64,000 nucleotides of DNA from Stictocephala bisonia (taxonomy: Eukaryota > Arthropoda > Insecta > Hemiptera > Membracidae), in assembly GCA_035578905.1 (NCBI GenBank), contig JAQJVL010000004.1, forward strand, positions 8,354,144-8,418,143, written 5' to 3'. The position numbers and the translations under genes are program-made. Numbering within the stretch: the first letter of the stretch is position 1; each line of letters begins with the position of its first letter. The notes under the pieces were generated by a model. That model searched no databases. It saw nothing but the letters and a program-made list of their open reading frames with translations, and was not told where the DNA came from. Below are positions 49,083 to 61,200 of the stretch, piece after piece.

Positions 49083-49960
49083 AGACAGAGTGGGGTGGCG
49101 TAAACCCCGCGTGGTGCAAAACATTTTTAGAACAGTGCATTCCAACCAATCAGATTTCAAGACGACTGACTACGTCATATCGCCTGATTTATATCGCTTT
49201 TAGAAAGCGTTATCCCCCTCTCTCTCTCTCTGTTGAGATATTTCAAATTAAAAAATAATACAACTTAAAATGCGCTCTTGGCTTAAAAACTATTTCTTAA
49301 TGCTAAAGTGTTAACACATTAAATGCTATTATAAAACCTTAAAATATAAGTACTGAACAGTACCTATCAAAATAGTAGATAGTACCTATCTAAAGTAGTT
49401 TTTTACCTGAGAAGTAAGAGGGGGTAACTAAAATAATAACCAAGCTCAATTCTAATAATATTATATTCAAACAATAATAAAACAGTAGAGTAAATTAATT
49501 TCACACTCATCTACTCGTTTTAATTATTATAATTGTAAGCTAGTATAATACGTAATATGTCTTGAATTTGTTTTTTTATAATATTTTCTTAGAAAATAGC
49601 TTTACAAATTATTTAAGTATACATTTTTTAACGTACTTTTTTAACAAATATTGTAGCTAAGTGGAATTTGAGTCTAAGTTCTCAATGTCTGATGATACTT
49701 GCTTTGTGACATGAATCTCTGACATCTCACTAAGTACATCTCACAATAATGATCATAGCAGCTTCTTCTACTTAAAGTACCATATATAAGTATAGATATG
49801 GTTATTTTTTAGGGTGTGCGCCTTACCCACACAATGTTAATTTATTGTTTTAATTTTAGAACTCTTACAATACAAGTAAACGTCACACAACACAAATGTA
49901 TTACAATATAAGCACAAAATGCACAAATATATTACAATACAAGTATAAAATGTACAGATA
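49083..49960. other. Spacer, nothing firmly recognised
   Basis: Contains a (CT)n patch at about 49,215-49,231 and a GATATAAAT word at about 49,185-49,195 on the minus strand. No gene. At 49,865-49,950 an ~30-bp unit (ATTACAATACAAGTATAAAA-like) occurs about three times at the 3' side of the Penelope-like element. Confidence 0.4.
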
Positions 49961-50359
49961 TTATGGTGATCGATTTCTGTGAACCACGCTCTACTTCCTC
50001 AGACCAGAGGGATTCACAAAAGAATAGAAAATAGTATTCTAAAACTCAATTTATAGGCCTATGATCACGTGACCCCATTGGCTGGAATCGTCAAAATGGC
50101 GGCTGTTGCAATACTATTGGTTAATCCGTATTGGCTGTTACTTTAGTTTTTTTAGTCGCTGAAAATACATTATTAAAAACTGTTTCGGAATCAAACTTAA
50201 CCTGTTCATTCGTTAATTTATCACGATCTTTACATTTTTATTTGAAAATAAATAACTCTTCCCAAGCATTAATAATAGTACCCTTCTTACAAACTTTTAG
50301 ACTATCTACATTTTCATCTATTTTATTCAAACTATGGGTACAATTCAGAAGGTGTTTAG

Positions 50360-50640
50360 CTACATTATATCTTTAAGGTTTCTGGTTTTTAAAAGCAGAG
50401 ACATGGTTTTAATATCTTTTGTTAAAATAACAGTTTGACCTATGTAAAACATATTACAATCATTAGGCCTACAGTTAATCTTATATATTCCTGAATTAAT
50501 GTATTTATCTTCACTTTCAATATTAGGGTGAAAAATGTTTGACATAGTATTACAAGTCTTAAAAGCTACTGATAAATTAAATTTCTTAAATCTATTACCA
50601 ACTTTTTGTGTAAACGGTCTATTGTAATGGAAGGATAAAT
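50360..50640 (-). pseudogene. Penelope GIY-YIG endonuclease domain
   Basis: SGIYKINCRPNDCNMFYIGQ contains the GIY and YIG motifs with the intervening Cys pair typical of Penelope-type GIY-YIG domains. After YIGQT the expected Arg-rich segment is degraded (VILTKDIKT). It follows the RT on the same strand in another frame, so it no longer forms part of a single protein. GIY-YIG nucleases make the nick used to prime reverse transcription. Confidence 0.85.
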
Positions 50641-50748
50641 ACTTCTTCTGTTCTTTATCGGATTTTTCTTTTATAAGTGTTGTTCGTTTATCGTCTGGAT
50701 TTTATTGTCTATTTTCTTCTTTATTCCACTTCCAATTTCATCAATGAT

Positions 50749-52060
50749 TTATGCCTTGTATCCCTTTGCAATAGCTATTGATTTTATTACATTTATTTCC
50801 TGTTTTCTATCTGTAACACTTAATGGTATTGAATACGCCCTATATAACGTATTTCTGAAGCTATCTCTTTTGTGAGACGGGAGATGGACAGAACTGTTAT
50901 TTATTGAACAATTAGTTTGGGTAGGTTCCCTGAAAATTCTATATGAAAGTTTGTTATGATCACGAATTATTTTTAGATCCAAAAAGTTAATTTCATTCAT
51001 AGATTCAAGTTCACTGGTAAAACTAAGCTTCTGGTGGTGATAATTAAGTATTTTTAACATATTATCTAAGTAATTGCATGATTTCTCGTTAAATAAAACC
51101 AGAATATCATCGACATAACGGGTGTAAAATATTCCTTTTTTAATTTATCTAAAATGGGGTCTTCATGATACTGTAAATAAACTTCTGACAAAATGGCTGA
51201 CAGTGGACTACCCATAGCTAAACCATCGTTTTGTAAGTATTATTTGTTATTGAAAAGGGAGTAATTTTGTTTTAAGATAGTTTTGAGCAACTTTACAATT
51301 TGATTTACATACATTTTTTCATATTGTTGTTCTACAAGTTTTTCCCTTACTAAGTTAATCACTTCATCAACTGGAATATTAGTATACAGATTACATATGT
51401 CAAATGAGGCTAACCTAGTCTTATTACACAATTTTACATGATTGACATTATCGACAAAGTCTATACTGTTCTTAACGGTATATTTATTTTTAAGGTCCAG
51501 AGCAGAAGTCAAAATACTGGACAATATCTTTGATACATTGTAAGTTGGTGCAGAGTTGAAATTTACCAGATTCCTAATAGGTACATTAGCTTTGTGAATT
51601 TTCGGAATACCATTCATTGTGGGTGCCTTAGGATTATTCATAACAGCCCTAAAACGAACATTATCAGTAATAACTTTTGTACAAGATTTTACAACTTTAT
51701 TGATTTCATCCTGGTATTTATTTGTATGATCACCTTTTAGTTCTTGAAATTTATTTTCCTTGATAAAATCTTCGGTTTCAGTAATATAATCTTACTTTTT
51801 CGGAATTACAATTGCGTTGCTCTTATTTTATTTAACTGCGACTAGATCTTCGTTCTGTAATTTCTGTTTTACATCTAAACAAACTTTATAATCTAAAACC
51901 TGTTTCAAATTATTAGTTTGGACCTGCATTGTTTTACATATTTTACTCACATCATATCTAATTTCATTTCTATTACAATCCTTCAACTGAGATACATTAC
52001 ATTCAATGTCGGTGGCTAAAATATCACCAATAGTTCTTCATCAGAAAGAAGTTGAGTAAC
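50749..52060 (-). pseudogene. Penelope reverse transcriptase, frameshifted
   Basis: Minus-strand pieces: a family N-terminal region (52,060-51,650, two stops); 51,641-51,240 with NGIPKIHKANVPIRNLV and ASFDICNLYTNIPVDE (first catalytic Asp); 51,240-51,061 with NDGLAMGSPLSAILSEVYLQ and, after a 1-base frameshift, YTRYVDDILVLFNEK (YVDD box intact); and 51,060-50,749 with NEINFLDLKIIRDHNKLSYR and the FREPTQT motif. All key RT residues remain; the lesions are few. This suggests moderate age. An alternative to a Penelope-like element is not plausible given the GIY-YIG neighbour. Confidence 0.9.
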
Positions 52061-52139
52061 CGAGAAAGATTTACCAACATTATAGAAATAAGAATTATAG
52101 TTAGTTGTACAGTTGTTCTATTCCTATCAGCAACTTTAA

Positions 52140-52210
52140 TTTCAACAGTTAACTTGGATATTGTCGAATAATGCGATCTGATCAGATCTAATATTTGATT
52201 TCTTTCTGAA
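52140..52210 (+). repeat. Palindrome-containing interspersed repeat, copy 1
   Basis: ATAATGCGATCTGATCAGAT (52,165-52,184 approx.), with its palindrome GATCTGATCAGATC, and ~60 bp around it match 60,115-60,180 in the same orientation (GATATTGTCG/GATACTGTCG at the left, TTCTGAA at the right). Confidence 0.75.
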
Positions 52211-52540
52211 CAATAATTATGGTTTCACTAGTATCATCTTTTGTAATCATTGTTAACATTACCTGTGATACCAGAGGTAGATCTACAGAAACAGCAGACA
52301 CATGTTTGCGGGTATATACATGCTTTCATAAGTTCCCGGAATTGGTTGAAACATGTTTTTTGGACAAGTATAAAATCTCAAAAACCTATATTCCCTCAAA
52401 ATACTCTTCTCCTACAACAATACACTTGTCCCTACGATCATACAGACGGTCAAGACACTTTTGACACTTATTTTTTAAAATTTATTTCATTACTTTTATT
52501 GCATTTTTACTGTCAACTTTAGCACCTGCAAATTAATTTC
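52211..52540. other. Unrecognised sequence
   Basis: Two overlapping open frames of 81 and 90 codons (52,219-52,464; 52,250-52,522) show no domain that I know. The base composition is slightly GC-richer than the flanks, so an old coding fragment is possible. Confidence 0.3.
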
Positions 52541-52640
52541 CTTTTATTGATGTTTTTACCGCGTGAACAGTAAGAAATCGGCCGGCATGAGGTCAAGCGA
52601 ATACGGAGGATGTTATAACGTGGTAACGCGGTGCTTGACT
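52541..52640 (-). pseudogene. mariner-family transposase scrap
   Basis: On the minus strand the words HPPYSLDLMPADFLLF match the mariner transposase block around the third catalytic Asp (family form HPPYSPDLxPxDF). Only about 30 codons remain, with a stop directly before HPPY and another after FTR. No inverted terminal repeat was found. It is too short to classify further. Confidence 0.65.
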
Positions 52641-52648
52641 TGGTAGTT

Positions 52649-53867
52649 CAATCAATCAATCGATTGATTTTTATTGCATAAACATGTTTATATGTATGGC
52701 AAACGTCAATATAGGTTTAAATATAAATATAAATATTTAGTGACTCGCACACATCTAGATCACATTCATACATACAGAATAGACTAAATGCATTCATACT
52801 AAATTTACTCCATGATAAAATGATCCCTCCCCCCCTCGGTGACGGAATGTATTTCCCCATAGGTGGTCTCCCAGTCATATGCCAAAACCTCGCTTATGTC
52901 ATAAAACTCTTCCCGCACTAAGAAGCGCTTTAAGCGACTTTTAAACGCATTAGGCGTTGGAGCATTTTTAATCTAGTTTGGTAGCTTGTTAATCATACGA
53001 ACACCAGTCTGTGAGGTTAAGTGCTCATAGACCACCGTCCTATGAGTGCTAGTTCGGTAGGCATCCCTACGTCTGGTTTCGTGCAAATGTATGTCTCAGC
53101 CACTTGTCATGGCACATTTGTACATACAGAATAGAGCTGTCTCTAGAATGTAGAGGCTTGGCAGGGTCAACAGCTTCATTTTTAAAAATATTTCTTGGCA
53201 CTACTTTCTGTAACTCAATCACGCCATGATTCGAATTATATGTTTTTGCAATCTGAAGACTCTCGCTAAGCTATTTTTCGAAGAAGCCCCCCATAAAACT
53301 ACTCCATAGGAGAGATGAGGAGAGAGAAGACCATAATTGGTCGGTAGCGTAGTTGGTTCAACCCCAGCTTCATGTGCTAAAGGTTCTCAGTTCGATCCCA
53401 ATCAGAGTCAATACATTTTGAGAAGGATCAGCTGATAATCACCGGTTGTTCATTTTTCATTGGGCTATTAATTAATGACACTTTCTAAGGAATAGTCGGC
53501 CTTAGTTTGTAACAATGACTGCATTCGCTCATCTACACTCATCACACTCATTCGAAATCCATATTCACCCATATCTTGACGATCGGCGTCTTATGAATAA
53601 ATAAAATAAAATAAATAAATAAATAATACGCAGTCTTCATAACTTTGGGACTATGTTCGGACAAAGACTTCAGAACATAAATGCCTGAAGCTAATTTTTT
53701 GCAAACATGGGTAATGTGATAATTCCATGTCAACCCTCGATCTAGGTGTATTCCAAGGAATTTTGAGCAGTAGACTTCATCCAGCATTGAGTCTGCCACC
53801 ATGACGGCAGGACCATTTTCCAGTTCTACTGGTCGTAACGCAAAGTTCATTATATTGTACGTACTCA
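52649..53867 (-). pseudogene. LINE 3' part (Jockey-like RT C-terminus), split by a SINE
   Basis: On the minus strand the element enters at 53,867 with a degraded RT segment (FLGIHLDRGLTWNYHITHVC, then KLASGIYVLKSLSEHSPKV), is split at 53,627-53,338 by a SINE, continues with YGVVLWGAS and the C-terminal LQKHIIRIM region, and ends in a 3' UTR whose tail is (TTGA)n-like at 52,649-52,675. Stops near 53,200, 53,085 and 52,970 show decay. The catalytic RT core is missing, so this is a 5'-truncated copy of a family different from those at 14.4 and 32-37 kb. Confidence 0.87.
53338..53627 (+). mobile_element. tRNA-derived SINE with 5-bp target-site duplication
   Basis: The A box TAGCGTAGTTGG (about 53,345-53,356) and B box AGTTCGATCCC (about 53,390-53,401) have the spacing of a tRNA pol III promoter. 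A ~190-bp body follows and the tail is (AAATA/AAAT)n at 53,597-53,627. ATAAT is duplicated at 53,333-53,337 and 53,623-53,627. Removing the SINE and one ATAAT restores the LINE frame across the site (TAYYGLLSPHLSYG), which fixes the boundaries. Confidence 0.9.
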
Positions 53868-53921
53868 CCATTTTCCAGTTCTACTGGAAGTAACGCAAAG
53901 TTCGATATTGTACGTACTAAC
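53813..53921. repeat. 55-bp tandem duplication
   Basis: CCATTTTCCAGTTCTACTGG begins at 53,813 and 53,868 and the following ~35 bp match with a few changes. It lies at the 5' edge of the truncated LINE. Confidence 0.92.
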
Positions 53922-53925
53922 AAGG

Positions 53926-54484
53926 GTCGATGTGCAGAGGTATCGTCATGCAGTGGAATCTGATTGTATTCTGCTTATTTTTACTTACCTCACTTACGGT
54001 AAATCTTAATAAACGTGAACAAGTCAATTATGATTTAAAATACTTAATATTACTCTATGAATTCGGGATACTTATTGAAATATACTTTAAGCAAAATGGT
54101 TTTTTATTCTGTACAATATTTTTTATGAGTTTTTTAATCAACGCATGTTGAAATTTGAAATATGGTACGCGCACGATTTTGAATAATTCATTTATCGCTA
54201 GAGATCATGGACAACTGGTACATCAATTTGAATGTGTGCATTTATTAAGGCCCGGACCAAAAAATGAGGGTTGTGCGCAACTAACATGATTTTACTCCTG
54301 TGCGCATATAACACCACTCCGTAACTAATGAGTTACTTAGCCTTAATGGCACTAAATTACCACGAGTATTTACTTACTTACTAATTCGTAGATCGATCTC
54401 ACACAAGGTAGTTGATGAACATAGAATACACTGGGAGACATACTTTTACAGCAACAAAGGAATGGTTAAGTAACATAAAGTTTT
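53926..54484. other. Spacer, nothing recognised
   Basis: A 73-codon hydrophobic frame at 53,930-54,151 has no domain. No other signal seen. Confidence 0.4.
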
Positions 54485-54845
54485 GAAAAAATCCAATAAC
54501 TTTGGAATGAATCGGATAAAACCATGAATATTGGAAGGACTCATGTAATTTACAATGCTAATTCAGGTTCCAGATTGCTTGTGTAGAGAATGTGACATGG
54601 AGGAAAACTCATTAGCTTGCTTTTTGCAAAAATGTGTGAATTCAGTTATTGGAGGGTGTAAATTAAGTTATATCGATGAGAAGAAACTTTTAGTAAGTTG
54701 ATCTGGACGATCCCTCGACGAAAGACTAATAGATAACACTCTCTTAGTTCCTTGTTTACCGTAACGCTATTTACTCTTTCGTCTTAGATATTCCAGTACA
54801 AAAGTAATATTTTCTTGTCTTGTTATCTTTATATACAATTTCAAT
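54485..54845 (+). repeat. Interspersed repeat segment A, copy 1
   Basis: Matches the reverse complement of 59,745-60,104 over its length (landmarks: ATTCAGTTATTGGAGGG, AGTAAGTTGATCT, AAGACTAATAGATAACACTC, TAGATATTCCAGTACAAAA). No coding content. The element family is not identified. Confidence 0.9.
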
Positions 54846-55029
54846 AATACAAATATTTTAGTAATAAATTTACTGTACTGTTACATTTCCTCTACTGGTT
54901 ATGAATGTCAGAGTGACACTAATCACTCCCGTCTTCAAACGTTATTCCCCCCCACCCCCATTTAATAGCTCTGGAGGGCAGAGATTGAAGAAGAGAAGGG
55001 GAAGGATACGAATGATGAACGTGTACACT

Positions 55030-55240
55030 AAACACATTATACATACATTATTATTAACATTAAGGTTGAACGTATTTCCAATTTGCTAAAAAGGAAAGAC
55101 AAGCTAAAAAGTTTACAGTCCTACAGAATTAGTCATGTAGCATTCCACTCCATGTACTTTGCGAAATGAGTTCAATCTGCTAATTACTCCTTTGTTGAAC
55201 GCTTATAGTTTTGCTAAATCTATAAAACAAGTATTCAATT
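55030..55240 (+). repeat. Interspersed repeat segment B, copy 1
   Basis: Matches the reverse complement of about 58,960-59,130 (landmarks: AACATTAAGGTTGAACGTAT, TTCCAATTTGCT, CAGTCCTACAGA, TTTGCGAAATG). Segments A and B are adjacent in both places, but here only ~190 bp lie between them and the 36-bp minisatellite is beyond B. Confidence 0.88.
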
Positions 55241-55488
55241 TACTATGGCAAAATCAATCATAAATTTCAATATCGAATAATATAGTAAATTCAAGGATAA
55301 TATCCATGAATTGACAATGAAATATATTACTAATAGTATAATTTTCATGAAAACACATTTCAAATGTAGGGTACTATATCGTATATCAACCCATTATTGT
55401 TAGCTGCTGGTAAGCAATTTTGTTTTTAATTCATCGTAAATAATTCGTATAAGACAAAGAATACCAACAATACCTTATAAGTGAGCCA

Positions 55489-55975
55489 TCATCACTGTAC
55501 GTTTATTGGGCGGTGAGTGGGTAAATACCTCTGTACGTGTATGAATGGGTGGGTAGGCCATCATTACTGTACGTGTATTGGTATGTGGGTTGATCATTAC
55601 CATTGTAAGGGTATGTATGGGTGGCTATGTCAATACTACTGTACGTGTAGCGGTGGGTAGGTCAATGCCACTGTACGAGTACGGGTGGGTGGGTAGGACA
55701 ATGCCACTGTATGGGTACGGTTGGGTGGGTAGGTCAATACTACTGTACGTGTAAGGGTGGATAGATCAATACCATTGTACGTGTAAGGGTGGGTAGGTCA
55801 ATGCCACTGTAGGGGTATGGCTGGGTGGGTAGGTCACTACCACTGTGCGTGTAAAGGTGGGTAGGTCAATGCCACTGTACGGGTACGGCTGGGTGGGTAG
55901 ATCAATACCACTGTACGGGTACGGCTAGGTGGGTAGGGGTCGGTAGGTCAATGCCACTGTACGTGTATAGGTACA
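55489..55975 (-). repeat. 36-bp dispersed minisatellite, array 5 (reverse orientation)
   Basis: About fourteen diverged units read as GGGTGGGTAGGTCAATGCCACTGTACGTGTA-like words; unit length varies around 30-36 bp. It is the longest and most irregular of the six arrays, so probably the oldest. Confidence 0.9.
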
Positions 55976-58920
55976 AATAGAAATGTACGTGGTGTCATGC
56001 CTTATTGAGGGCGGTCTTTGTAAGTTCCTGAACAAGTTTGAAGCGTGAAAGTTCATTTGGCTTATCTCCTTATCCCATACCCAACTTCCGTTCTTAACAT
56101 GAACGTTATAGTCTAATAATATTTTTCTTTACAAACCTTCCTATTGTATTAGAGTCAATCTATGATGTAGACTGATTTGTAAAGTTAGCTACTTCAATAC
56201 ACTCATTTAAAGTAGTTTCTGATCATGATATATAATATTTAGGCCAAGTATTCTAGTAACACTTTTTCATTTTCACAATTTTAATTTTTTGTTTAGTTCT
56301 TAGTCACTTGTACGCGATAATTTTTGTGTTTAAATAACTTGATGTGAATAACTTAGAGATGAAAACATGACGTTTTTCAATAAACAGCCAATATCGTCCT
56401 TGTACTAGGAATGTTCTTTGTCTGTTCTTGCAAACTTTTACAGCGAAAAGTTCTTTTTACTCATCTTTCCATTTCATCCTTAAGTTCTGCAATATAGTCT
56501 TTACAACACATTAAATAATTTCTTACTTCAGCTGAAATCTTAATATTGTGCTCGTGGAACTCGCTTTACAATTTTAATGTAATGAAACATACATGACAAA
56601 TAATATTTTCAGAGATAAAACTTCATGTACTGAAGTGCATTTAAACTATTATATTCTATAATTAACTGATGGTAGTAATTATTGACTATCATATTATGGT
56701 AATATCATAATTAAGTGCAATAAACGTGATAAATAAGTATAAAAACATCATTGTCTGACGTGCTAATTCAGTGAGGATCTTTTCAGATATCTCATTCATC
56801 CAGATTTTGTCTCGAGACTTTAGCCGCTTGTATACAGCGTTTTTCAGTTTCGTCGTCCCATCCTCGAGGAGTATAATCTGTCAACCTACCCCTCATCCAA
56901 CATTCGTATTAAAAATCCCCTCCCCCACTCTCCCATCTCATGTTTTGAAGAGCCTTTCAACTATCCAATGTATGTTTTGCAGTGTTTTAAGTTAAAAAAA
57001 TTTTTTAAAAGTTCCATTCATAACTTATTTTTTTAAATTTGTTTGTAATTGTTTGTACAATATAGAAACATATACATACATATTTATGTGTATATGTATA
57101 TATTAATATAAGTGTGGGATTTAAAACAAATTAAATATGAATAAATATTTCAACATTTTATCAAACCTTATCTTACTTAACACATCTTACCCTCATAAAA
57201 CCTGGCAGCATTGAAAGTAATATGAATTACATATATGTAGATGGGCCCACAAGGCTCTCACAGGTAAGGGTAAACAGCGCTGCTTAAATAACTATTTACA
57301 CAAATCATATCACTTTACGTTTCCTTGTTTGCAAGGTCATACTATTCCTACAGTATATGTGTAGGAATATTGTTTGACAACGATTTGATGTCACAGCTGC
57401 GACAACAGTATGAAACCACGCGGCTAGGAATAGTCAATGATCTATTCGGTTTGCTGTCTGCTAATGACAACTGTTAACCAGCTGTCAGTCGTTGTTGTTT
57501 CCTACCAGTGTATTACCAAAGACCCAATATTAAATTTTATTTAGTGGCTGTAAACTAAAAGTGCGCTGTTTTTACACTATTTTCTACAATATACCTAGAC
57601 ATAACAACAATATCGCAAGTTAAGTGATTAAATTGCTTAAACATGTTAATGATCTAAAACACTCATATTAAAATAAATTTATGTGGGATAATTTAAACCA
57701 CATGAATATAATCAGCCATACTTCTTCATTGCATTTAATTTAATTTTAAATCCCAAAACATAACATCCAATGGTACAATACCAATTTAGTAAATGGAATT
57801 AATAAAAAATAATAAACAATATGTCTATATGTAACCAACAAAATAATAATTTATAAACTAAATGACAATATTATAATCCGTAGATACATAAAAACAAAGT
57901 GAAAAACAGGACAATGAATCCTGTTTTTCCTTTTGCAGTATAGTTACATCCTTTCTTGAGGAGTAGAGTTTCATTCTTCTTTCTTGTAAGCCTTGGTTTC
58001 GATATTACACATGGGAAAACATGTTTTTTGTTGGGATTAATAGTCGAATAAGTAATTAGAAGAAAAACACACCACAGACTAACTATAATTAACAAGAAGT
58101 AGCACAACAAGAAAAAATAAAAAGATAAATAACAAAATGACTAAAAACACAAATACATAAAAATTACAGAAATGATAATACTAACAGTGAACTAATAATT
58201 GTGATACTTATAGTAATAACAATGATATTATATAACAGTATAAATAATTTTTAATGTATAAAAAGCATTGACAAAATACATATAGTTTTACCGAGCAAAA
58301 CGTATGTCATAAGATACAGACAGATGGTTGTGAATGTGACAGGTAGACAGTCTCTAGAGCTTATCGGCCATTTTGGTTTTAGTCCCATAAGAACAATGTT
58401 ATTTTCGAACCGGACACATACGATCACGCGAATCCAAATTGAAGAATTATTTCTTAACAGATTCTTTCCAAACAAATTGCATTTGATCAAGAATGAAATT
58501 GCGCGTTGGAATTGCTTTGCAAATTCCTACTTAGCACAGACAAAAATTATTTATAGACAAAAATATAAAAATATTTAGTTTGAAGTTTTTTTAGGCATAT
58601 GTGCCTAAACCCAGTATGCAATATAATAACGTTTAAAATGACACCTCATTCACAACTTTTGGTCAATAAATAAGGAAAATATTAGGATTCTCAAACAACA
58701 TTGTTCTTAAGGTATATAAACCAACATGGCTGGCAGTCCCTTCAAAATCTTAAATTAAGTAATTAATTCTAAGATAATTTCACCAGTGACTTGTTCCTGG
58801 TAATGATGACAAAGCCCAACGAAGAAGTAAATTTTTTCAGCAGCATCACTCCCCTGTAAATCCTTCACAGACCATTGTTATAAGAATAACTAAGTGTATT
58901 CCAAAGTTTATATTGAATAA
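55976..58920. other. 2.9-kb AT-rich region, no gene recognised
   Basis: Frames at 56,771-56,995, 57,871-58,110 and 58,251-58,578 show no domain. No array, element end or RNA gene that I can support. Confidence 0.35.
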
Positions 58921-58959
58921 ATGCTTTCTAAATTTAGCAAAACTTTAGGCTTGAGCTAT

Positions 58960-59130
58960 CTCATCTGTTTAACAATGGAGTAATTAGGAGATTCCACTCC
59001 AACACATTTCGCAAAGTAATGGAGAGGAATGTTAAATGACTAACTCTGTAGGACTGTGAACTTTGTTAATTCTGTCTTTCATTTTTAGCAAATTGGAAAT
59101 ACGTTCAACCTTAATGTTTATAATGATGTT
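58960..59130 (-). repeat. Interspersed repeat segment B, copy 2
   Basis: Reverse complement of 55,030-55,240 with scattered substitutions. Confidence 0.88.
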
Positions 59131-59289
59131 TGTATATTGTATATGGTTTAACCTATTTTTTCTGTTGTACCAGTGGAAAATATTACTACTTCAACATTTG
59201 TTTGTTTTTAAAGTCGTGACAATATTTTTTTGTTAGAAGGGGTAATAGAGGTCATGAAGAATTATTTTACAGCACTATAAATGTCTCTC

Positions 59290-59420
59290 TTCTTTTAATA
59301 TATTAAAGTATGTTGCTAGTTCACATGGGCCTTCAGGCCTGTGTGTGAATGTTATTCGACGAGTGAAATACCGACAGTTAGCTCAGTGGGAATTCGAACC
59401 TTGGAACTTCGAACCCACCA
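59290..59420 (-). mobile_element. SINE-like remnant with B box
   Basis: On the minus strand GGTTCGAATTCCCACTGAGC contains a good B box (GGTTCGAATTCC), followed by a body (TAACTGTCGGTATTTCACTC) unlike the 53.3-kb SINE. The expected A box is absent because the 36-bp minisatellite begins at that point. Confidence 0.35.
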
Positions 59421-59736
59421 ACCCACCCATATATGTACCCTACACTATATATTGACCCACCAGCCCTAATACGCGTACAGAGATAATAACCCTCAGCCCA
59501 CCCATACACGTACGTGATATTGACCCACCCGCCCTCCCCTACACGTACAGTGATATTAACCCATCCGCCCACCCATACACATACGTGATATAGACCCACC
59601 CGCCCTCCCCTATACGTACAGTGATATTAACCCACCCGCCCTCCCACACACGTACAGTGATATTGACCCACCCGCCCTCCCATACACGTACAGTGGTATT
59701 GACCCACCCACCCTCCCATACACTTACAGTGATATT
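59408..59736 (+). repeat. 36-bp dispersed minisatellite, array 6
   Basis: About nine units, several shortened, with GTGATATT for GTGGTATT. It stops at GTGATATT (59,736) like arrays 1, 2 and 4 and then runs into interspersed segment A. It lies between segments A and B, where copy 1 at 54.8-55.0 kb has no array. Confidence 0.92.
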
Positions 59737-59744
59737 ATAAGTGT

Positions 59745-60104
59745 AAGTTAAATAAAAATATAACAGGGCAAGAAATAATATTTTTGTACTGGAATATCTA
59801 AGAGGAAAGAGTACATCATTACATCATTACGGTAAACAAGGAACTAAGAGAGTGTTATCTATTAGTCTTTCATCGAGGGATCGTCGAGATCAACTTACTA
59901 AAAGTTACTTCTTGTCCATACAACTTAATTTGCTCCCTCCAATAACTGAATTCACGCACTTTTACAAAAAGCAAGCTAGTAAGCTTCATATCACATTTTC
60001 TACAAAGTCATCTGGAACCTGAAATGCCATTGTAAATTATAAATCCTTCCAATATTCTTAGTACTGCCTAATTCATTTCCAAAGTTATTTGATATGTTCA
60101 GAAC
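59745..60104 (-). repeat. Interspersed repeat segment A, copy 2
   Basis: Reverse complement of 54,485-54,845. Confidence 0.9.
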
Positions 60105-60114
60105 CTTAATACTG

Positions 60115-60180
60115 GACCTGGATACTGTCGATAATGCGATCTGATCAGATCAAATGTGTTATTTTTTCTGAAGAATAGTA
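60115..60180 (+). repeat. Palindrome-containing interspersed repeat, copy 2
   Basis: Shares GATAATGCGATCTGATCAGA and flanks with 52,140-52,210. Here it directly follows segment A, so it may be the outer end of the same element family. Confidence 0.72.
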
Positions 60181-60181
60181 A

Positions 60182-61200
60182 TATTTTGTTTAAATAGGTC
60201 ATATATTTTTAAAAATCCTAATTGCACATTAAAGTTTGTCCTATAACAAATAAATAACAATGTGTCATGACAAATAACACCCACAAGGCAAGATTAGTTA
60301 AATGGGACAGTTAGACATACATTTTGGTTTAAGCTAAATAGGTTTTTTAACAAAATGTTTTTCTTTTTAAAGCTAAAAAATAAACTTGTAACTATGGTTG
60401 ATAATTTATTAATTGTTTTTAATTGTTACTGTAAACTATTATGTTGTTTATTTATTGTTACTTATTTATTGTTTACTTATTCAGCCAAAAAGTAAATAAT
60501 CGTTGTAGCAAGTAAATAATACTCGTTTTTTTTTAGTGTAAGTAACACTTATATGTTGTACATATGCTTAAAGGTCTACGGGTAAGTTAGTTTTGTAGTT
60601 TGTGCTTGTAGGTTTCATGTATTGTAGTATTTATATTTATACTTTTAATGAAATTTACATGCTTTATTTATATTTATAAAAGAAAAAGTGAAACATTTAA
60701 AATCAATGCAGAGCCTTAACCACAACATACAGCGACTTGACGTTTTTACAGTACCTTCTTTTTATGGTCTTAGTGCGTGCTAAAAAATTTCAGAATTCCA
60801 TTTCTAAGTGGCAGAAACAGCTCCTTAAATGTTAAATTTTTCCCATAAGATAACATTGGCATTACTGTATTATATTAATTTATTTAAAACAGCTGATACA
60901 CAAAAACATAAACATGACACAAATCTGTTACATACGTATTAATTAATGTATTTTTTATTTGTTGACATATTAGTTTAATTTAATTTGTTTTAGTTGTATA
61001 TAAATAATTCTTTCTATGTAACTAAAGTTAACGTGTACTTATTAATTCCTTGGAAGAGACGTGTTTAATTTTGTATAAAATGTATATAATATTTTGTATA
61101 TTATAAAAATCTTTATACAATTTATATGTATAATTTTGTATAAAATTTGTAAGATGTGTATTTTTGTATAAAAAATGAAAATGTATTTTCATTTTTCATA
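60182..61200. other. AT-rich spacer, nothing recognised
   Basis: TATAA- and TTTAT-rich sequence without gene, array or element end. A run of TATAATTTTGTATAAAAT-like words lies at 61,065-61,165. Confidence 0.4.

Larger units (their letters stand above)
49970..52100 (-). mobile_element. Penelope-like element (RT plus GIY-YIG), broken
   Basis: On the minus strand, N-terminal region, reverse transcriptase and GIY-YIG endonuclease follow in the canonical Penelope order. The N-terminal part (52,060-51,650) carries two in-frame stops. The limits are approximate: the 3' side is placed at the GATCGATTTCTGTGAACCAC words (about 49,968), the 5' side where recognisable protein begins. Confidence 0.88.

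Noticed and set aside
49968..50030. Hammerhead ribozyme in the Penelope 3' region
   Set aside because: A CTGAGGA...GAAA order exists on the minus strand, but the stems needed between and around the core do not form convincingly.
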